Below are positions 19,901 through 31,221 of a stretch of DNA of 64,000 nt, in pieces. The stretch lies in assembly GCF_016865525.2 (NCBI RefSeq), contig NZ_CP075169.1:496337-560336 (forward strand), written 5' to 3'. The notes under the pieces were generated by a model. The model did no database searches. It was not told the DNA's origin and was given only the letters and a program-made list of their open reading frames with translations. The first letter of the stretch is position 1. Every line of letters starts with the position of its first letter. The stretch is from Sodalis ligni. GTDB taxonomy: Bacteria; Pseudomonadota; Gammaproteobacteria; Enterobacterales; Enterobacteriaceae. The translations under genes were made by a program, and so were the position numbers.

Positions 19901-20235
19901 ACTTGATTATCTCAATTTGGGCAAAATCGGGGCCTTAGCAACAAATTATGCGTTTTTTTCGCGATCAATTTGACGCTGTGACAGATTTCGCTTACAAGGG
20001 TAACCCATTGAGCATCGCTGTTTTTGCGTCACCTGTAATTTCGATAGCGATATCGGAATTCTTCCTTGCGGTGTGAGCATCGATTTAATCGGTTGCCAAA
20101 CTACCCCGAGTGTTGAGATAATTTTTCGTCTGATTCTCGCACTATCGCTCATGAGTTTTCATTTTAGGTCCCGCCGCTAATTTGATTGGCGGGGCGGGTT
20201 GTCATTAACGAATAAAATTAGTAATAACGAAAAAA
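19901..20235. other. Gap with the aroK promoter and leader
   Basis: 335 bases between hofQ and aroK. The hairpin CCCGCC (20170-20175) with GGCGGG (20188-20193) lies about 40 bases before the aroK start. It is not followed by a T-run, so it is more likely a leader structure than a terminator. A smaller hairpin, CGATA-GCGA-TATCG, lies near 20041. No gene seen. Confidence 0.45.
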
Positions 20236-20757
20236 ATGGCAGAGAAAAGCAATATCTTTTTGGTTGGGCCTATGGGTGCCGGCAAAAGCACTATTGGGCG
20301 TCAGTTGGCCCAACAACTTAATATGGAGTTTTTCGATTCTGATCAAGAGATTGAGCGACGCACCGGGGCTGATGTAGGCTGGGTATTCGACGTGGAAGGC
20401 GAAGATGGCTTTCGCGATCGTGAAGAAAAAGTCATTAACGAACTTACTGAAAAACAAGGGATCGTATTGGCTACAGGCGGTGGATCAGTAAAATCGCGTG
20501 AGACACGTAACCGCCTTTCTGCCCGTGGTGTGGTCGTTTATCTTGAAACCACTATTGAAAAACAGCTGGCGAGAACCCAGCGCGATAAGAAACGCCCCTT
20601 GCTGCAGGTTGAAGCCCCGCCGCGCGAAGTACTGGAAGCGCTGGCCAGGGAACGCAATCCTTTGTATGAAGAAATTGCGGATGTCACCATTCGTACCGAC
20701 GAGCAAAGTGCTAAGGTTGTTGCCAACCAAATCATCAATATGTTGGAAAGCAACTGA
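20236..20757 (+). CDS. aroK: Shikimate kinase I
   Basis: 173 residues, the size of AroK. P-loop [11 protein letters not shown] at residues 11-21, shikimate-binding residues in [13 protein letters not shown] and the GGG motif (ATGGGSV), and the lid region [11 protein letters not shown]. It phosphorylates shikimate in the pathway to aromatic amino acids and folates. First gene of the aroK-aroB-damX-dam-rpe-gph-trpS cluster. Confidence 0.97.
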   Translation: MAEKSNIFLVGPMGAGKSTIGRQLAQQLNMEFFDSDQEIERRTGADVGWVFDVEGEDGFRDREEKVINELTEKQGIVLATGGGSVKSRETRNRLSARGVVVYLETTIEKQLARTQRDKKRPLLQVEAPPREVLEALARERNPLYEEIADVTIRTDEQSAKVVANQIINMLESN

Positions 20758-20799
20758 TCTAGTGTGTAACGAGATGCCGAAAAGGTCATTAAGCACCCC

Positions 20800-21885
20800 A
20801 TGGAGAGGATTACTGTAACATTAGGGGAGCGTAGCTACCCGATTACGATAGCAGCCGGGTTATTCAGTGACCCGGCTTCTTTCCTACCGCTGAAAAGCGG
20901 CGCTCAAGTCATGGTGGTGACCAACGAAACGTTGGCGCCGCTTTATCTTAATCCTGTCCGGGCGATTCTCGAACACGCCGGAATCATCGTCGATCAGGTG
21001 ATATTGCCCGATGGCGAACAGTACAAAACGTTAGCCGTCCTGGAGCGGATATTCACCGCCTTGCTGGAAAAGCCGCACGGTCGCGACACCACGCTCATTG
21101 CCTTGGGCGGCGGCGTTATCGGCGATATGGCCGGCTTTGCCGCCGCCAGCTATCAGCGCGGCGTCCGGTTTATCCAGGTACCCACCACGCTGCTTGCTCA
21201 GGTTGACTCGTCAGTGGGAGGGAAGACCGCGGTTAATCACCCCCTCGGCAAAAACATGATAGGCGCCTTTTATCAGCCGGCCTCGGTGATCATCGATTTG
21301 GATTGCCTGAAGTCCCTGCCGCCGCGGGAATTATCCTCGGGCCTGGCGGAAGTGATCAAATACGGCATCATTTTGGACTATGCTTTTTTTGTCTGGCTTG
21401 AAGAGCATATGGACAGCCTGCTTGCTCTCGATCCCGATGCGCTGTCTTATTGCATCCGCCGCTGCTGCGAACTGAAAGCGGAGGTGGTCGCCGCCGACGA
21501 ACGTGAAACCGGCCTGCGGGCTTTACTCAATCTGGGCCACACCTACGGCCACGCCATTGAAACCCATATGGGCTACGGTAATTGGCTGCATGGCGAAGCG
21601 GTGGCGGCGGGCATGGTGATGGCGGCGCATGCCGCCCGGCGGCTGGGGCAATTCTCCGCCGACGACCTGCTGCGGGTTACCGGATTGCTGGCGCGCGCCG
21701 GATTGCCGGTGTCCGGGCCGGAAGGCATGGCGCCGGAAGAGTACCTGCCGCATATGATGCGTGACAAAAAAGTTGTTTCCGGCAAACTGCGGTTGATATT
21801 GCCCCAGGGCCTTGGCAAGGCTGAAGTGCGTGCCGGCGTGCCCGATGATATCGTATTGGCGTCAATCGCCGATTGCCGCACCTGA
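20800..21885 (+). CDS. aroB: 3-dehydroquinate synthase
   Basis: 361 residues. NAD-binding [19 protein letters not shown] and the metal and active-site segments [19 protein letters not shown] and [12 protein letters not shown], with the zinc-ligand histidines, are all present. It makes 3-dehydroquinate, the second step of the shikimate pathway. It begins 42 bases after aroK and is followed by damX in the order seen in all relatives. Confidence 0.97.
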   Translation: MERITVTLGERSYPITIAAGLFSDPASFLPLKSGAQVMVVTNETLAPLYLNPVRAILEHAGIIVDQVILPDGEQYKTLAVLERIFTALLEKPHGRDTTLIALGGGVIGDMAGFAAASYQRGVRFIQVPTTLLAQVDSSVGGKTAVNHPLGKNMIGAFYQPASVIIDLDCLKSLPPRELSSGLAEVIKYGIILDYAFFVWLEEHMDSLLALDPDALSYCIRRCCELKAEVVAADERETGLRALLNLGHTYGHAIETHMGYGNWLHGEAVAAGMVMAAHAARRLGQFSADDLLRVTGLLARAGLPVSGPEGMAPEEYLPHMMRDKKVVSGKLRLILPQGLGKAEVRAGVPDDIVLASIADCRT

Positions 21886-22003
21886 ATCAGCCTTCTTGCC
21901 CCGGTCCCCTATGGGGGAGGGAAGATTAAGCTGGTTTAATCGCTTTAACCCTCCGCCGGGCCTTTGCGCCCGGTGGAATAATCTCTCAGTTGGAGAGTTG
22001 TAA

Positions 22004-23215
22004 ATGGATGAGTTCAAGTCGGAAGACGAACTGAGACCTGACAGCAGTGATCGCCGTCCCCCACGTCAACGGAAAGGCCCCTCGGTTCCTAAAGTCGCGA
22101 TGTCCAGACAGCATATGATGATTGGCATCGGTATCCTGGTATTGCTGCTGGTGGTTATCGGCGTCGGCTCGGCGTTGAAATCGCCGACCCAGCCGGATGC
22201 CGGCCAGCAAAACCCGACGACGGGTGAAAAGAATATCGATCTGTCCGGTTCCGCCGGTTCCTCCTCCGCGCCGGTCAATGGAACCGCGCCGGCGGCCAAT
22301 TCCGCCAATCCGGATGCCAATAGTCCCGGCAGCGCCAACGGCGGGCTCTCCGCGCCATCCCAGGCCAACGGCGTTAACGGTACTGCTTCACAGCCCCAGG
22401 CCAACGGCGTTAACGGCGCTTCTTCGCAGCCGCAAACCCTGAACGCGCCCCCCATTGCCTCAACGCCGACCCAGGCACCGCCGGTTGTCGGCGCCGCGCC
22501 GCAGCACCGCATCGATTTGCCCGGCAATATGGCGGACGCGCTGTCGCAGCAAGGCAATCAGGTTAACGGCATGACCGAACAGATGAATAACGAGGGTTCC
22601 GCCTCGACCCTGCCCACCGCACCGGCCACGGTGGCGCCGGCGGGCAAGGAGCCGGCTCATAAATCCGGCGCGGTCAATACCTCCGTACCACCGGTCCACA
22701 AGGCGGCCAGGCCCCATGCCACGGTAGGCGCCAATGGACATGCAGTGGCCCCGGCTCCCATGGCCGCCGTCGGCCAGCAGCATAACCCCGCAACCGTCAG
22801 GAATACGCCTGCTGCGCCCGCCGGCAGGAATACCCGCGCAGCGGTTGCCGGCAGGAATACAGCCGCCGCCGCGCCCGTATCCGCGCCCGTATCCGCCGGC
22901 GCCCTGGCTCCGGCTACGCCCGCCCATGCGTCATCCGGTGCCATCCAGACCGCTCCCGCCGGTTTCTACACCCTGCAGCTTAGCAGCGCTTCGCAGGCGG
23001 CGACTCTGAACGCCTATGCCCACAAGCAGCAGTTGGGCCAGTACTGGGTCTATGAGACCCGCCGCGAAGGAAAACCCTGGTATGTATTGGTAAGCGGCGT
23101 TTATCCGACTTCGTCGCAGGCCAAGAGCGCGGTTGCGCAATTACCGGCTGATGTACAGGCTAATAAACCCTGGGCCAGGCAAATAGGCCAGGTCAAACAG
23201 GATCAGAACAAATAG
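22004..23215 (+). CDS. damX: Cell division protein DamX with SPOR domain
   Basis: 403 residues. A cytoplasmic basic N-terminus, one transmembrane helix near residues 42-60 (MIGIGILVLLLVVIGVGSAL), a long low-complexity Ala/Pro/Asn/Gly periplasmic linker, and a C-terminal SPOR domain (about 325-400, AGFYTLQLSSASQAATLNAY) that binds septal peptidoglycan. The linker contains a short duplicated unit (QANGVNG, near residues 121 and 131) and other Ala/Pro repeats. DamX localises to the division ring. Confidence 0.93.
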   Translation: MDEFKSEDELRPDSSDRRPPRQRKGPSVPKVAMSRQHMMIGIGILVLLLVVIGVGSALKSPTQPDAGQQNPTTGEKNIDLSGSAGSSSAPVNGTAPAANSANPDANSPGSANGGLSAPSQANGVNGTASQPQANGVNGASSQPQTLNAPPIASTPTQAPPVVGAAPQHRIDLPGNMADALSQQGNQVNGMTEQMNNEGSASTLPTAPATVAPAGKEPAHKSGAVNTSVPPVHKAARPHATVGANGHAVAPAPMAAVGQQHNPATVRNTPAAPAGRNTRAAVAGRNTAAAAPVSAPVSAGALAPATPAHASSGAIQTAPAGFYTLQLSSASQAATLNAYAHKQQLGQYWVYETRREGKPWYVLVSGVYPTSSQAKSAVAQLPADVQANKPWARQIGQVKQDQNK

Positions 23216-23297
23216 TTCTTGAATTTAGCACTGATGTGCTGTCATAAACAGAGTACAATCCGCGGCTCTGAAGAGTGTATGAGTATCAATCGACGGC

Positions 23298-24149
23298 ATG
23301 AAGAAGAACCGCGCGTTTTTAAAATGGGCTGGCGGTAAATATCCGCTAATAGAAGATATCCGCCGCCATTTACCGGCGGGCGATTGCCTTATAGAGCCTT
23401 TTGTCGGCGCAGGTTCGGTGTTTCTGAACACCGATTATGAGAAATATATTCTTGCTGATATCAATAGCGATCTCATCAACCTGTACAACATTGTAAAAGA
23501 GCGCACCGATGAATTCATCGGTGATGCTCGCCAACTATTTTATGCCGAGGCCAATACCCCGCAAATCTATTATTCGATGCGCAGCGAGTTTAACCTCTGT
23601 ACTGATGCTTATCGGCGCGCGGTGCTATTTCTTTATCTTAATCGGCATTGTTACAACGGCCTGTGCCGTTATAATCTGAGCGGCGAGTTCAACGTTCCGT
23701 TCGGGCGGTACAAGAAGCCCTATTTTCCGGCAATCGAATTAAACTGGTTTGCCGAAAAGGCGCAAAGTGCGGTTTTCGTCTGCGAGCATTACCAGAAAAC
23801 GCTGATGAAAGCCGAGTGGGGCTCGGTGGTGTATTGTGATCCTCCGTACGTGCCGCTATCGACGACGGCCAACTTTACGGCTTACCATACCAACAGTTTC
23901 AACAATATCGAGCAGCAAAACCTGGCGCGGATAGCTCATCAACTCGCCAGCGAAGTCCGGGTGCCGGTGCTGATTTCCAACCACGATACGTTGTTGACCC
24001 GTGAGTGGTACTGCGACGCGGTACTCCACGTGGTGAAAGGGCGTCGTACCATCAGCCGGAATATCCTGGGTCGTACCAAAGTGAATGAACTGCTGGCGCT
24101 GTATCATTATGCGGACCAGCAAGGAACGCCTGCGTCCGACCCTAACTGA
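23298..24149 (+). CDS. dam: DNA adenine methylase Dam (GATC)
   Basis: 283 residues. Motif I FLKWAGGKYPL and FVGAGSVFLN form the AdoMet site, and the catalytic DPPY is at residues 181-184. It methylates adenine in GATC for mismatch-repair strand choice and replication timing. The C-terminal dozen residues beyond ALYHYADQQ vary among species. It is followed immediately by rpe: the rpe ATG lies 13 bases past the dam stop. Confidence 0.97.
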   Translation: MKKNRAFLKWAGGKYPLIEDIRRHLPAGDCLIEPFVGAGSVFLNTDYEKYILADINSDLINLYNIVKERTDEFIGDARQLFYAEANTPQIYYSMRSEFNLCTDAYRRAVLFLYLNRHCYNGLCRYNLSGEFNVPFGRYKKPYFPAIELNWFAEKAQSAVFVCEHYQKTLMKAEWGSVVYCDPPYVPLSTTANFTAYHTNSFNNIEQQNLARIAHQLASEVRVPVLISNHDTLLTREWYCDAVLHVVKGRRTISRNILGRTKVNELLALYHYADQQGTPASDPN

Positions 24150-24161
24150 TTGGAGAAGCGG

Positions 24162-24839
24162 ATGAAAAAATTCTTGATCGCCCCATCCATCCTGTCGGCG
24201 GATTTTGCCCGCCTGGGTGAGGATACCGCCCGGGTATTGGCGGCTGGGGCCGACGTGGTGCATTTTGATGTGATGGACAATCATTATGTTCCCAATCTCA
24301 CCATGGGCCCGATGGTTCTCAAAGCCCTGCGGGATTTCGGCATTACCGCCCCTATCGATGTGCATCTGATGGTCAAGCCGGTGGACAGGATCATTCCGGA
24401 TTTCGCCGACGCGGGCGCCAGTTACATTACTTTCCATCCCGAAGGATCGGAGCATGTCCACCGCTCCCTGCAGTTGATAAAATCTCACGGCTGCAAAGCC
24501 GGCCTGGTATTCAACCCGGCGACGCCCCTGAGTTATCTCGACTATGTCATGGATCAGCTGGATGTCATTTTGCTGATGTCGGTGAATCCCGGTTTTGGCG
24601 GACAATCCTTTATTCCCGGCACGCTGGATAAGCTGCGCCAGGTCCGCCGGCTGATTGACGACAGCGGGCGGGATATCCGTCTCGAGGTGGACGGCGGCGT
24701 CAAAGTGGATAATATCGGCGCCATCGCCGCGGCCGGGGCGGATATGTTTGTCGCCGGATCGGCGATTTTCGGCCATTCGGATTATCAGGAAATCATTGAG
24801 GCCATGCGCCGCGAATTAAACGGGATCAAACATGGCTGA
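24162..24839 (+). CDS. rpe: Ribulose-phosphate 3-epimerase
   Basis: 225 residues from the ATG at 24162, preceded by TTGGAG. A TTG four codons earlier is possible, but the ATG matches E. coli Rpe. TIM-barrel motifs include [27 protein letters not shown] (metal ligands), [18 protein letters not shown] and VDGGV. It interconverts ribulose-5-P and xylulose-5-P in the pentose phosphate pathway. It overlaps gph by eight bases. Confidence 0.97.
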   Translation: MKKFLIAPSILSADFARLGEDTARVLAAGADVVHFDVMDNHYVPNLTMGPMVLKALRDFGITAPIDVHLMVKPVDRIIPDFADAGASYITFHPEGSEHVHRSLQLIKSHGCKAGLVFNPATPLSYLDYVMDQLDVILLMSVNPGFGGQSFIPGTLDKLRQVRRLIDDSGRDIRLEVDGGVKVDNIGAIAAAGADMFVAGSAIFGHSDYQEIIEAMRRELNGIKHG

Positions 24840-25539
24840 TGTGACGCGGATACGCGCCTTGGCATTTGACCTGGACGGTACGCTGACGGATACCGCGCCG
24901 GGATTGAGCAGCGCGCTCGATGGGGCGTTGCAGGCCCAGGGGTTGCCCGCGGCGGGGCAGGCGCGGGTCTCCACCTGGATTGGCAATGGCGCCGACATCC
25001 TGGTGGAGCGGGCGCTGAAGTGGGCGGGCGCAGAACCGGAAATCACGCTGTGCCGCCAGACCCGCCTGCTGTTCGACCAATTTTACGCCCAGACGGTGGA
25101 GCAGGGCAGCCGGCTTTTCCCGCAGGTGAAGGCCACCCTGGCACGCCTGGCGGAGCAGGGATTCCCCATGGCGGTGGTGACCAATAAACCCACGCCCTTC
25201 GTCGCGCCTCTGCTGGCCTCGCTGGAGATTGACCGTTATTTCTCCCTGCTTATCGGCGCGGATGACGTGGCGGCGAAAAAACCCCATCCCGCGCCGCTCT
25301 ATCTGGTGCTGGGCAAGCTGGGATTATATGTGAACGAACTGCTGTTCGTGGGGGATTCACGCAACGATATCATGGCGGCCAAAGCGGCGGGCTGTCCCTG
25401 TGTCGGCATGACCTACGGCTATAACTACGGCGAATCCATCGCTGACAGTCACCCGGACTATCTGCTGGATCATTTTGCCGATCTTCTGCCCGTCCTCGGG
25501 TTGCCAACTTTACATAATCAGGAAACATATAATGAGTAA
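24832..25539 (+). CDS. gph: Phosphoglycolate phosphatase
   Basis: 235 residues. HAD-superfamily motifs: DLDGTLTDT (nucleophile Asp), VVTNKP (motif II), KPHPAP (motif III Lys) and [13 protein letters not shown] (motif IV). It removes phosphate from 2-phosphoglycolate, which arises during DNA repair. It overlaps rpe upstream and trpS downstream (by eight bases), consistent with one transcript. Confidence 0.96.
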   Translation: MADVTRIRALAFDLDGTLTDTAPGLSSALDGALQAQGLPAAGQARVSTWIGNGADILVERALKWAGAEPEITLCRQTRLLFDQFYAQTVEQGSRLFPQVKATLARLAEQGFPMAVVTNKPTPFVAPLLASLEIDRYFSLLIGADDVAAKKPHPAPLYLVLGKLGLYVNELLFVGDSRNDIMAAKAAGCPCVGMTYGYNYGESIADSHPDYLLDHFADLLPVLGLPTLHNQETYNE

Positions 25540-26536
25540 GCCCATAGTATTCAGCGGCGCGCAGCCGTCGGGTGAATTGACCATAGGTAACTATATGGGT
25601 GCGCTGCGTCAGTGGGTTAACCTGCAAGACGATTACGATTGCATATATTGTATTGTTGACCTTCATGCCATTACCGTTCGCCAGGATCCCCTCAAGCTGA
25701 GAAAGGCCACGCTGGACGTGCTGGCCCTGTACCTGGCGTGCGGCATCGATCCCCAAAAAAGCACCATCTTCGTGCAGTCCCATGTGCCGGAGCATACCCA
25801 ACTGGGCTGGCTGCTGAACTGCTATACCTACTTCGGCGAACTGAGCCGCATGACCCAGTTCAAGGACAAGTCGGCCCGTTATGCTGAAAACATCAACGCC
25901 GGCCTGTTCGCCTATCCGGTACTGATGGCGGCGGATATCCTGCTTTACCAGACCAACCAGGTGCCGGTGGGGGAAGATCAAAAGCAGCACCTTGAACTAA
26001 GCCGGGATATCGCCCAGCGCTTCAATACTATCTACGGCGATATTTTTACCGTTCCGGAACCCTTTATTCCCAAATCCGGCGCCCGGGTCATGTCGCTGCT
26101 GGAACCGACGAAAAAAATGTCCAAGTCCGACGAGAATCGCAACAACGTCATTACCCTGTTGGAAGATCCCAAGTCGGTGGTGAAAAAGCTCAAACGCGCC
26201 ATGACCGACTCCGACGAGCCGCCGGTGGTGCGTTACGATATAGCCAATAAGCCCGGCGTGTCCAATTTGCTGGATATCCTGTCCGGCGTGACGGGCAAAC
26301 CTATCGCCGAGCTGGAACAGGAGTTCGCCGGAAAAATGTACGGCCATCTCAAGGGCAGCGTGGCGGATGCCGTTTCCGGCATGTTGATTGAATTGCAGCG
26401 CCGTTATCACGACTTCCGGGCGGACGAAGAACTGCTTAACCGGATTATGCGCGACGGCGCGGCCAAAGCCCGTGCCCGTGCCCGTGAAACGCTGGACAAA
26501 GTCTACGAGGCCGTGGGTTTTGTGGCGCATCCATGA
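25532..26536 (+). CDS. trpS: Tryptophanyl-tRNA synthetase
   Basis: 334 residues from the ATG at 25532, which gives the family N-terminus [20 protein letters not shown]. The class I signatures are present: the HIGH-like TIGN and KMSKS (KKMSKSDEN). It charges tRNA-Trp. Last gene of the dam supercluster. An upstream in-frame start at 25475 lies inside gph and is not used. Confidence 0.97.
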   Translation: MSKPIVFSGAQPSGELTIGNYMGALRQWVNLQDDYDCIYCIVDLHAITVRQDPLKLRKATLDVLALYLACGIDPQKSTIFVQSHVPEHTQLGWLLNCYTYFGELSRMTQFKDKSARYAENINAGLFAYPVLMAADILLYQTNQVPVGEDQKQHLELSRDIAQRFNTIYGDIFTVPEPFIPKSGARVMSLLEPTKKMSKSDENRNNVITLLEDPKSVVKKLKRAMTDSDEPPVVRYDIANKPGVSNLLDILSGVTGKPIAELEQEFAGKMYGHLKGSVADAVSGMLIELQRRYHDFRADEELLNRIMRDGAAKARARARETLDKVYEAVGFVAHP

Positions 26537-26614
26537 TCTGAATGCTGCACCGGCGTCCCAGGCGCGCTAAGATTGGAAATATCAGATCCACACCACTCGA
26601 GGCGCGCCGTGCAA

Positions 26615-27895
26615 ATGCTTCCTTTGCAAAGAATCACCAACGTTCGTCTGCCCCAGCGTGAAGGCCTCTGGCAGATTGATATCGAACAAGAGCGGTTTCG
26701 CCAGATAAGCGCCGGCGGAACCGCCGGGCAAGCCCCCGCCGGGACCCTGGATGCCATGGGCGGATTGGCGGTGCCGCCCTTTGTCGAACCCCATATCCAT
26801 CTGGATACCGCCCAGACCGCGGGCTCCCCCCGCTGGAATCAATCCGGCACGCTGTTTGAAGGCATTGAGCGCTGGGCCGAGCGCAAAGCGCAGCTCACCC
26901 ATGAGGATGTCAAACAGCGCGCCTGGCAAACGCTGAAATGGCAAATCGCCAACGGTATCCAATATGTCCGCAGCCATGTGGATGTGTCCGATCCCCATCT
27001 GACCGCGCTGAAAGCCATGCTGGAAGTAAAACGGGAGGTGGCCCCCTGGCTGGAGCTGCAGCTGGTGGCATTCCCGCAGGAGGGCATACTCTCTTATCCG
27101 CGGGGAGAAGAATTATTGGAAGAGGCGCTGCGTTTGGGCGCCGATGCGGTGGGCGCGATTCCGCATTTCGAATTCACCCGTGAATACGGCGTTGAGTCTT
27201 TGCATAAAGCCTTTGCCCTCGCGCTGCGCTATGACCGGCTGGTGGATGTGCACTGCGATGAAATCGACGATGAGCAGTCGCGCTTTGTGGAAACCGTGGC
27301 GGCGCTGGCCCTACGCCACCATATCGGCCCTCGGGTTACCGCCAGCCACACCACCGCCATGCACTCCTACAACGGCGCCTACACCGCGCGGCTGTTTCGG
27401 CTGCTAAAGCTCTCCGGCATTCATTTCGTGGCCAATCCGCTGGTGAATATCCATTTACAGGGGCGTTTTGATGATTATCCCAAGCGTCGCGGGGTCACCA
27501 GGGTCAAAGAGCTGATGGCGGCGGGCATCAATGTCTGCTTTGGCCATGACGACGTGTTCGACCCCTGGTATCCACTGGGTACCGGCAATATGCTGCAGGT
27601 CTTGCATATGGGGCTGCACGTTTGCCAGCTTATGGGATACGAACAAATCAATCAGGGACTGGATTTGATCACGGTGAACAGCGCACGAACCATGAACCTT
27701 GGCGATTATGGCATTGCCGTCGGACATGGCGCCAACCTGGTGATTCTGCCGGCGGAAAATGGCTTTGATGCCGTAAGACGCCAGGTTCCGCCCCGTTACG
27801 TTATCCGCCGCGGACGGATAATCGCCCAGACCGAGCCGGCACAATCCACCCTGTTTCTCGCAGATTCACCGGAAATCGTCGATTTCAAGCGTTAA
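26615..27895 (+). CDS. codA: Cytosine deaminase
   Basis: 426 residues, the family length, very similar to E. coli CodA throughout. Metal ligands sit in [20 protein letters not shown] and [10 protein letters not shown], and the substrate loop is [10 protein letters not shown]. It deaminates cytosine to uracil and ammonia. Start at ATG 26615; a GTG at 26609 has GAGG six bases away and is an alternative. The cytosine permease codB, its usual partner, is absent on both sides. It sits between trpS and yjiR, where E. coli has other genes, so it was moved here or acquired. It converges with yjiR, overlapping it by 11 bases. Confidence 0.94.
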   Translation: MLPLQRITNVRLPQREGLWQIDIEQERFRQISAGGTAGQAPAGTLDAMGGLAVPPFVEPHIHLDTAQTAGSPRWNQSGTLFEGIERWAERKAQLTHEDVKQRAWQTLKWQIANGIQYVRSHVDVSDPHLTALKAMLEVKREVAPWLELQLVAFPQEGILSYPRGEELLEEALRLGADAVGAIPHFEFTREYGVESLHKAFALALRYDRLVDVHCDEIDDEQSRFVETVAALALRHHIGPRVTASHTTAMHSYNGAYTARLFRLLKLSGIHFVANPLVNIHLQGRFDDYPKRRGVTRVKELMAAGINVCFGHDDVFDPWYPLGTGNMLQVLHMGLHVCQLMGYEQINQGLDLITVNSARTMNLGDYGIAVGHGANLVILPAENGFDAVRRQVPPRYVIRRGRIIAQTEPAQSTLFLADSPEIVDFKR

Positions 27896-29309
27896 CTTCA
27901 TCCAATTGCCGTTTCACGGCGTTGCCGATGGTTTTAACCGCCTGTTCGATGGCGGGGGTAAGGGCAAGCGCGTAGCTCAGGCGCATGCAGTGGCGGTACT
28001 TGCCGGATGCGGAAAAAATCGGCCCTACCGCAATTTGCACCCCCACCTGATCCAATTGGCGGTTCAGGCGCAGCGAATCGAAATGCTCCGGCATTTCAAT
28101 CCACAGCAAAAAGCTCCCCTGCGGCCTGCTTACCCGGGTTTCAGGCGGGAAATAGGTCTTGATCCAACCGGTCATGATGTCGCAGTTATGTTGATAGTGG
28201 GCACGCATCCGGCGCAAATGCTTCTGATATCCCCCCTGACGCACGAACTCGGCCACCGCCAGCTGCGGTTGCAGCGCGGTAGCGCCGGTACTGATGTATT
28301 TCATGTGGGTTGCCTGCTCCATGTACCGGCCGGGGGCAATCCAGCCGATACGCAGGCCGGGCGCCAGGGTTTTGGAAAACGAACTGCATAACAATACCCG
28401 GCCGTCTTCATCCAGGGATTTGATGGTCACCGGCCGGGGATAGCGGTAGGCCAGATCGCCATAGACATCGTCTTCGATAATCGGCGTATCGTAGCCTTGC
28501 GCCAGCGTCAGCAACGCCTGTTTATGGCTGTCCGGCATGATATATCCCAGGGGATTATTGCAATTGGGCGTTACCTGAATGGCTTTGATCGGCCACTGTT
28601 CGAGAGCCAGCTCCAGCGCCTCCAGACTGATGCCGGTCACCGGGTCGGTGGGGATTTCCAACGCCTTGATGCCGAATGCTTTTAAAGTCTGGGTCACGCC
28701 ATGGAAACTTGGCGAGTCCACCGCCACGATATCGCCGGGCTGGCATAGGGCATGAATGGCAATGGAGAGCGCCTCGTGGCAGCCGGAGGTGATCATGATA
28801 TCCTCCCATGACAACAGGTTGCCGCTGTCCACCAGGAGGCGGGCGATTTGTTCCCGCAGGGCGGGAGCGCCGCAGATATCGCCATAGGCCATGCCGCGCA
28901 AATCCGGCTGCAGCGCGATGCGGCTCAGGGCCTTCATCAACGGCCTCAGGGTCGGCGAGCTGATATCCGGCATGCCGATCCCCAGATGCACCATGCCGTC
29001 CTCCGGATCCGCCCGCAGCAATTTGAGCACCAAATCCCATTGGGAGATCTCGACCGGTCGCTGCGCCGGTCTGCTCATGGCCGGCAGCGCCGCTAATTCA
29101 TGCTGCTGGCTGACAAAGTAGCCCGATTTCGGCCGCGCCTCGATCAGCTGCCGCTCTTCCAGTACCCGGTACGCCTGCTGAACGGTACTGATGCTCACTT
29201 CATGTTCCTGGCTTAAGGTACGCACCGAAGGCAGCCGCTCGCCGCAGGTGTATAAGCCCTGTTCTATGCGCTCGCCGATAATGCCGGCCAATTGATCGTA
29301 GCGTGTCAT
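27885..29309 (-). CDS. yjiR: MocR-type (GntR/aminotransferase) regulator YjiR
   Basis: 474 residues from the ATG at 29309; an upstream TTG at 29330 is less likely because the related E. coli YjiR begins MTRY. The N-terminal GntR winged helix ([20 protein letters not shown]) is followed by a class I aminotransferase-like domain. The PLP lysine lies in [15 protein letters not shown] and the PLP-contact segment is [11 protein letters not shown]. Such proteins sense PLP-linked metabolites; the ligand here is unknown. It is divergent from the DUF1127 gene yjiS, the same pairing seen in E. coli. Confidence 0.88.
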   Translation of the reverse strand: MTRYDQLAGIIGERIEQGLYTCGERLPSVRTLSQEHEVSISTVQQAYRVLEERQLIEARPKSGYFVSQQHELAALPAMSRPAQRPVEISQWDLVLKLLRADPEDGMVHLGIGMPDISSPTLRPLMKALSRIALQPDLRGMAYGDICGAPALREQIARLLVDSGNLLSWEDIMITSGCHEALSIAIHALCQPGDIVAVDSPSFHGVTQTLKAFGIKALEIPTDPVTGISLEALELALEQWPIKAIQVTPNCNNPLGYIMPDSHKQALLTLAQGYDTPIIEDDVYGDLAYRYPRPVTIKSLDEDGRVLLCSSFSKTLAPGLRIGWIAPGRYMEQATHMKYISTGATALQPQLAVAEFVRQGGYQKHLRRMRAHYQHNCDIMTGWIKTYFPPETRVSRPQGSFLLWIEMPEHFDSLRLNRQLDQVGVQIAVGPIFSASGKYRHCMRLSYALALTPAIEQAVKTIGNAVKRQLDEVNA

Positions 29310-29326
29310 GCTGGTTCCATACAGAT

Positions 29327-29340
29327 ACAAGTGTACTTGT
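29327..29340. promoter_or_regulatory. Inverted repeat upstream of yjiR, candidate operator
   Basis: ACAAGT-GT-ACTTGT, six-base arms around a two-base centre, 18 bases before the yjiR ATG in the yjiR-yjiS divergent region. Autoregulation by YjiR at this site is inference only. Confidence 0.35.
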
Positions 29341-29482
29341 GAAAATCAATACAGATTGGCCCGGATAATACCATGACAGAAGATAAAAATGCGTATTGTA
29401 TGGTAAAAATAATGGCTTTCTGAATCTGTACGGTGAGCGCCGATCCCTTCATCATAGTGGCAACATTTAACAAGGAGCAACC

Positions 29483-29698
29483 ATGATGAAAACCCTGACA
29501 AAAACCTTCCAGGCCGTTCCTTTTTCATTACCACATCGCGCCGTGAACCCAATCCCGCAGCCTGATACGCTTTTCCGTCGGTTCATGGCCTGGAACCACC
29601 GTCGCCGCAATCGCGCCATTCTGATGCAATTAAACGACGATCAGCTGAAGGATATCGGGCTTTCCCGTGAGGATGTCCTGCATTACGGTGAAAAATAA
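29483..29698 (+). CDS. yjiS: Small DUF1127 protein, YjiS-like
   Basis: 71 residues. The C-terminal DUF1127 motif is clear: RRNRAILMQLNDDQLKDIGL, then SREDV. Such small basic proteins bind RNA or act in phosphate and carbon metabolism in some bacteria; no function is established here. Preceded by AAGGAG at a good distance. It is divergent from yjiR as in E. coli and probably under its control. ATG-ATG start; the second is equally possible. Confidence 0.85.
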   Translation: MMKTLTKTFQAVPFSLPHRAVNPIPQPDTLFRRFMAWNHRRRNRAILMQLNDDQLKDIGLSREDVLHYGEK

Positions 29699-29760
29699 AC
29701 GGTTGTTGCCGCCTCATCGACTCCGAGCATGTTTGTCAGCAATCTGCTATCGCGGGCATG

Positions 29761-30948
29761 CTACTTGGCTCCGTGGCCGTACAGGCGGTGTTTGCTGACA
29801 AATCCCAGCAACAGGCAAAGAATGAACACTGCCAGATAGAGGCTGTTGGCGGTGGTCAACGCGGCTTTTGCGCCATATGATGCCACGATGGGCCCGGTGA
29901 CCACAAACGTCAGCATGGTACCGACGGTGCCGCAGGTGAGGATAAAATTCACCAGTTTGGGCGACGTCACCCGGGTTTGCTGCGAACCCAGCGTAATGAG
30001 GGTGGTATAGATGGCGCTGGAGATAAATCCCAGTCCCAGCAGATAATAATGCAGGTGCGCCGGCCGATCGGTGGCGATAAACAGATACATGATGACTGCG
30101 GACAGCGCGGCAAGCAGGGTGACCATCCGCTGTAAATCCGTGAAACGCAGTACCGCGCTGAAAACCCACATCCCCAGCATATAGGCAATCCAGAATTGAC
30201 TTACCAAACTCCCCGTCTGCTGTTGGCTCATGCCGAAGTTCAAGGCGGCGTATTCGGGTACCCAGGCGATAAAACCCAATTGGCCGAGGATATAGCATAA
30301 CGCGGCGGCGGAGAGCAGCAATACCCCCAGTCCCCATTTCTCCTTTGACGACGGCTGCCCCCGCAGGGAGGCGTCTTGAGCGGCCGGCGCCGGAAACTCG
30401 GACAGCAGGGTCAGGATAAATATCGCCACATAGACCAGGCCGATACAGGCATACACCCAATACCAGGTAATATGCCGCGCCAGCATGACGCCGGCCAGCA
30501 TGGGAAACAGCGTGCCGGCCATGCTGAAAAAGGAGTCGGAGAACAGCAGGCGCGCCCCCCGCTGGCGGCCGTCATAAAGATAGGTGATCAGATAGGTGCC
30601 GATGGACATGGTAATCCCGCTCACCACGCCTAATATAAAGATGTAAAATGAGAACAGGGCAATATTCCGGCCGCTCATCAATCCAAGCACCGTCACCGCC
30701 ATCAGCACGAAACCGGCAATCAACTGCCGTTTCATGGGTATGATGGATATCAGCCAGGCATTGAGAAAAATCGATAACAGAATGCCGGAATTCAAAAAGG
30801 TGAAGGTGGAACCCATGCCGGATATCGGCAGATTAAAATAGTCGGCGATGTTGCCTAATTCCACGCCGGTGACAATCACTAAGGCGCCGGTTAATCCATA
30901 AGAAAGAAAACTAATCCATGTTAGCCGCAAGCGATTGCTATTATTCAT
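29761..30948 (-). CDS. tsgA: MFS transporter TsgA
   Basis: 395 residues with about 12 hydrophobic membrane segments, starting [20 protein letters not shown]. This is the sequence and length of TsgA, a major facilitator of unknown substrate (the name comes from tellurite/selenite-related phenotypes). It stands next to ppiA, as in E. coli. The nitrite reductase operon nirBDC-cysG found on its other side in E. coli is missing, replaced by codA-yjiR-yjiS. Confidence 0.93.
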   Translation of the reverse strand: MNNSNRLRLTWISFLSYGLTGALVIVTGVELGNIADYFNLPISGMGSTFTFLNSGILLSIFLNAWLISIIPMKRQLIAGFVLMAVTVLGLMSGRNIALFSFYIFILGVVSGITMSIGTYLITYLYDGRQRGARLLFSDSFFSMAGTLFPMLAGVMLARHITWYWVYACIGLVYVAIFILTLLSEFPAPAAQDASLRGQPSSKEKWGLGVLLLSAAALCYILGQLGFIAWVPEYAALNFGMSQQQTGSLVSQFWIAYMLGMWVFSAVLRFTDLQRMVTLLAALSAVIMYLFIATDRPAHLHYYLLGLGFISSAIYTTLITLGSQQTRVTSPKLVNFILTCGTVGTMLTFVVTGPIVASYGAKAALTTANSLYLAVFILCLLLGFVSKHRLYGHGAK

Positions 30949-31221
30949 TATAAACCTGTGAAAATCATACGATGGATGGCTGGCGCCGGTGGCGCAAAAG
31001 AGATTGGTTTCAACCTATATGGCAGCATATCATACCATTACAGCGTTAATTTTGGAGCTAAAAGTCATTTCATCGGGGCGTATCAGCGTTTTTTACAAGA
31101 ACGCCTTGACGAATTTTTATGCCCTGTTACGTAAAAATAGGTAAATGGGTAGCGTTAGGCTGACCCCCTCTTTAGAATCTAAGCGCTTCCTGTTGCCCAT
31201 GTCTTTACAAAGGAACCTTTC

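Noticed and set aside
22362..22433. Short duplication inside the damX linker
   Set aside because: Low-complexity linkers of DamX commonly expand and shrink; not notable in itself.
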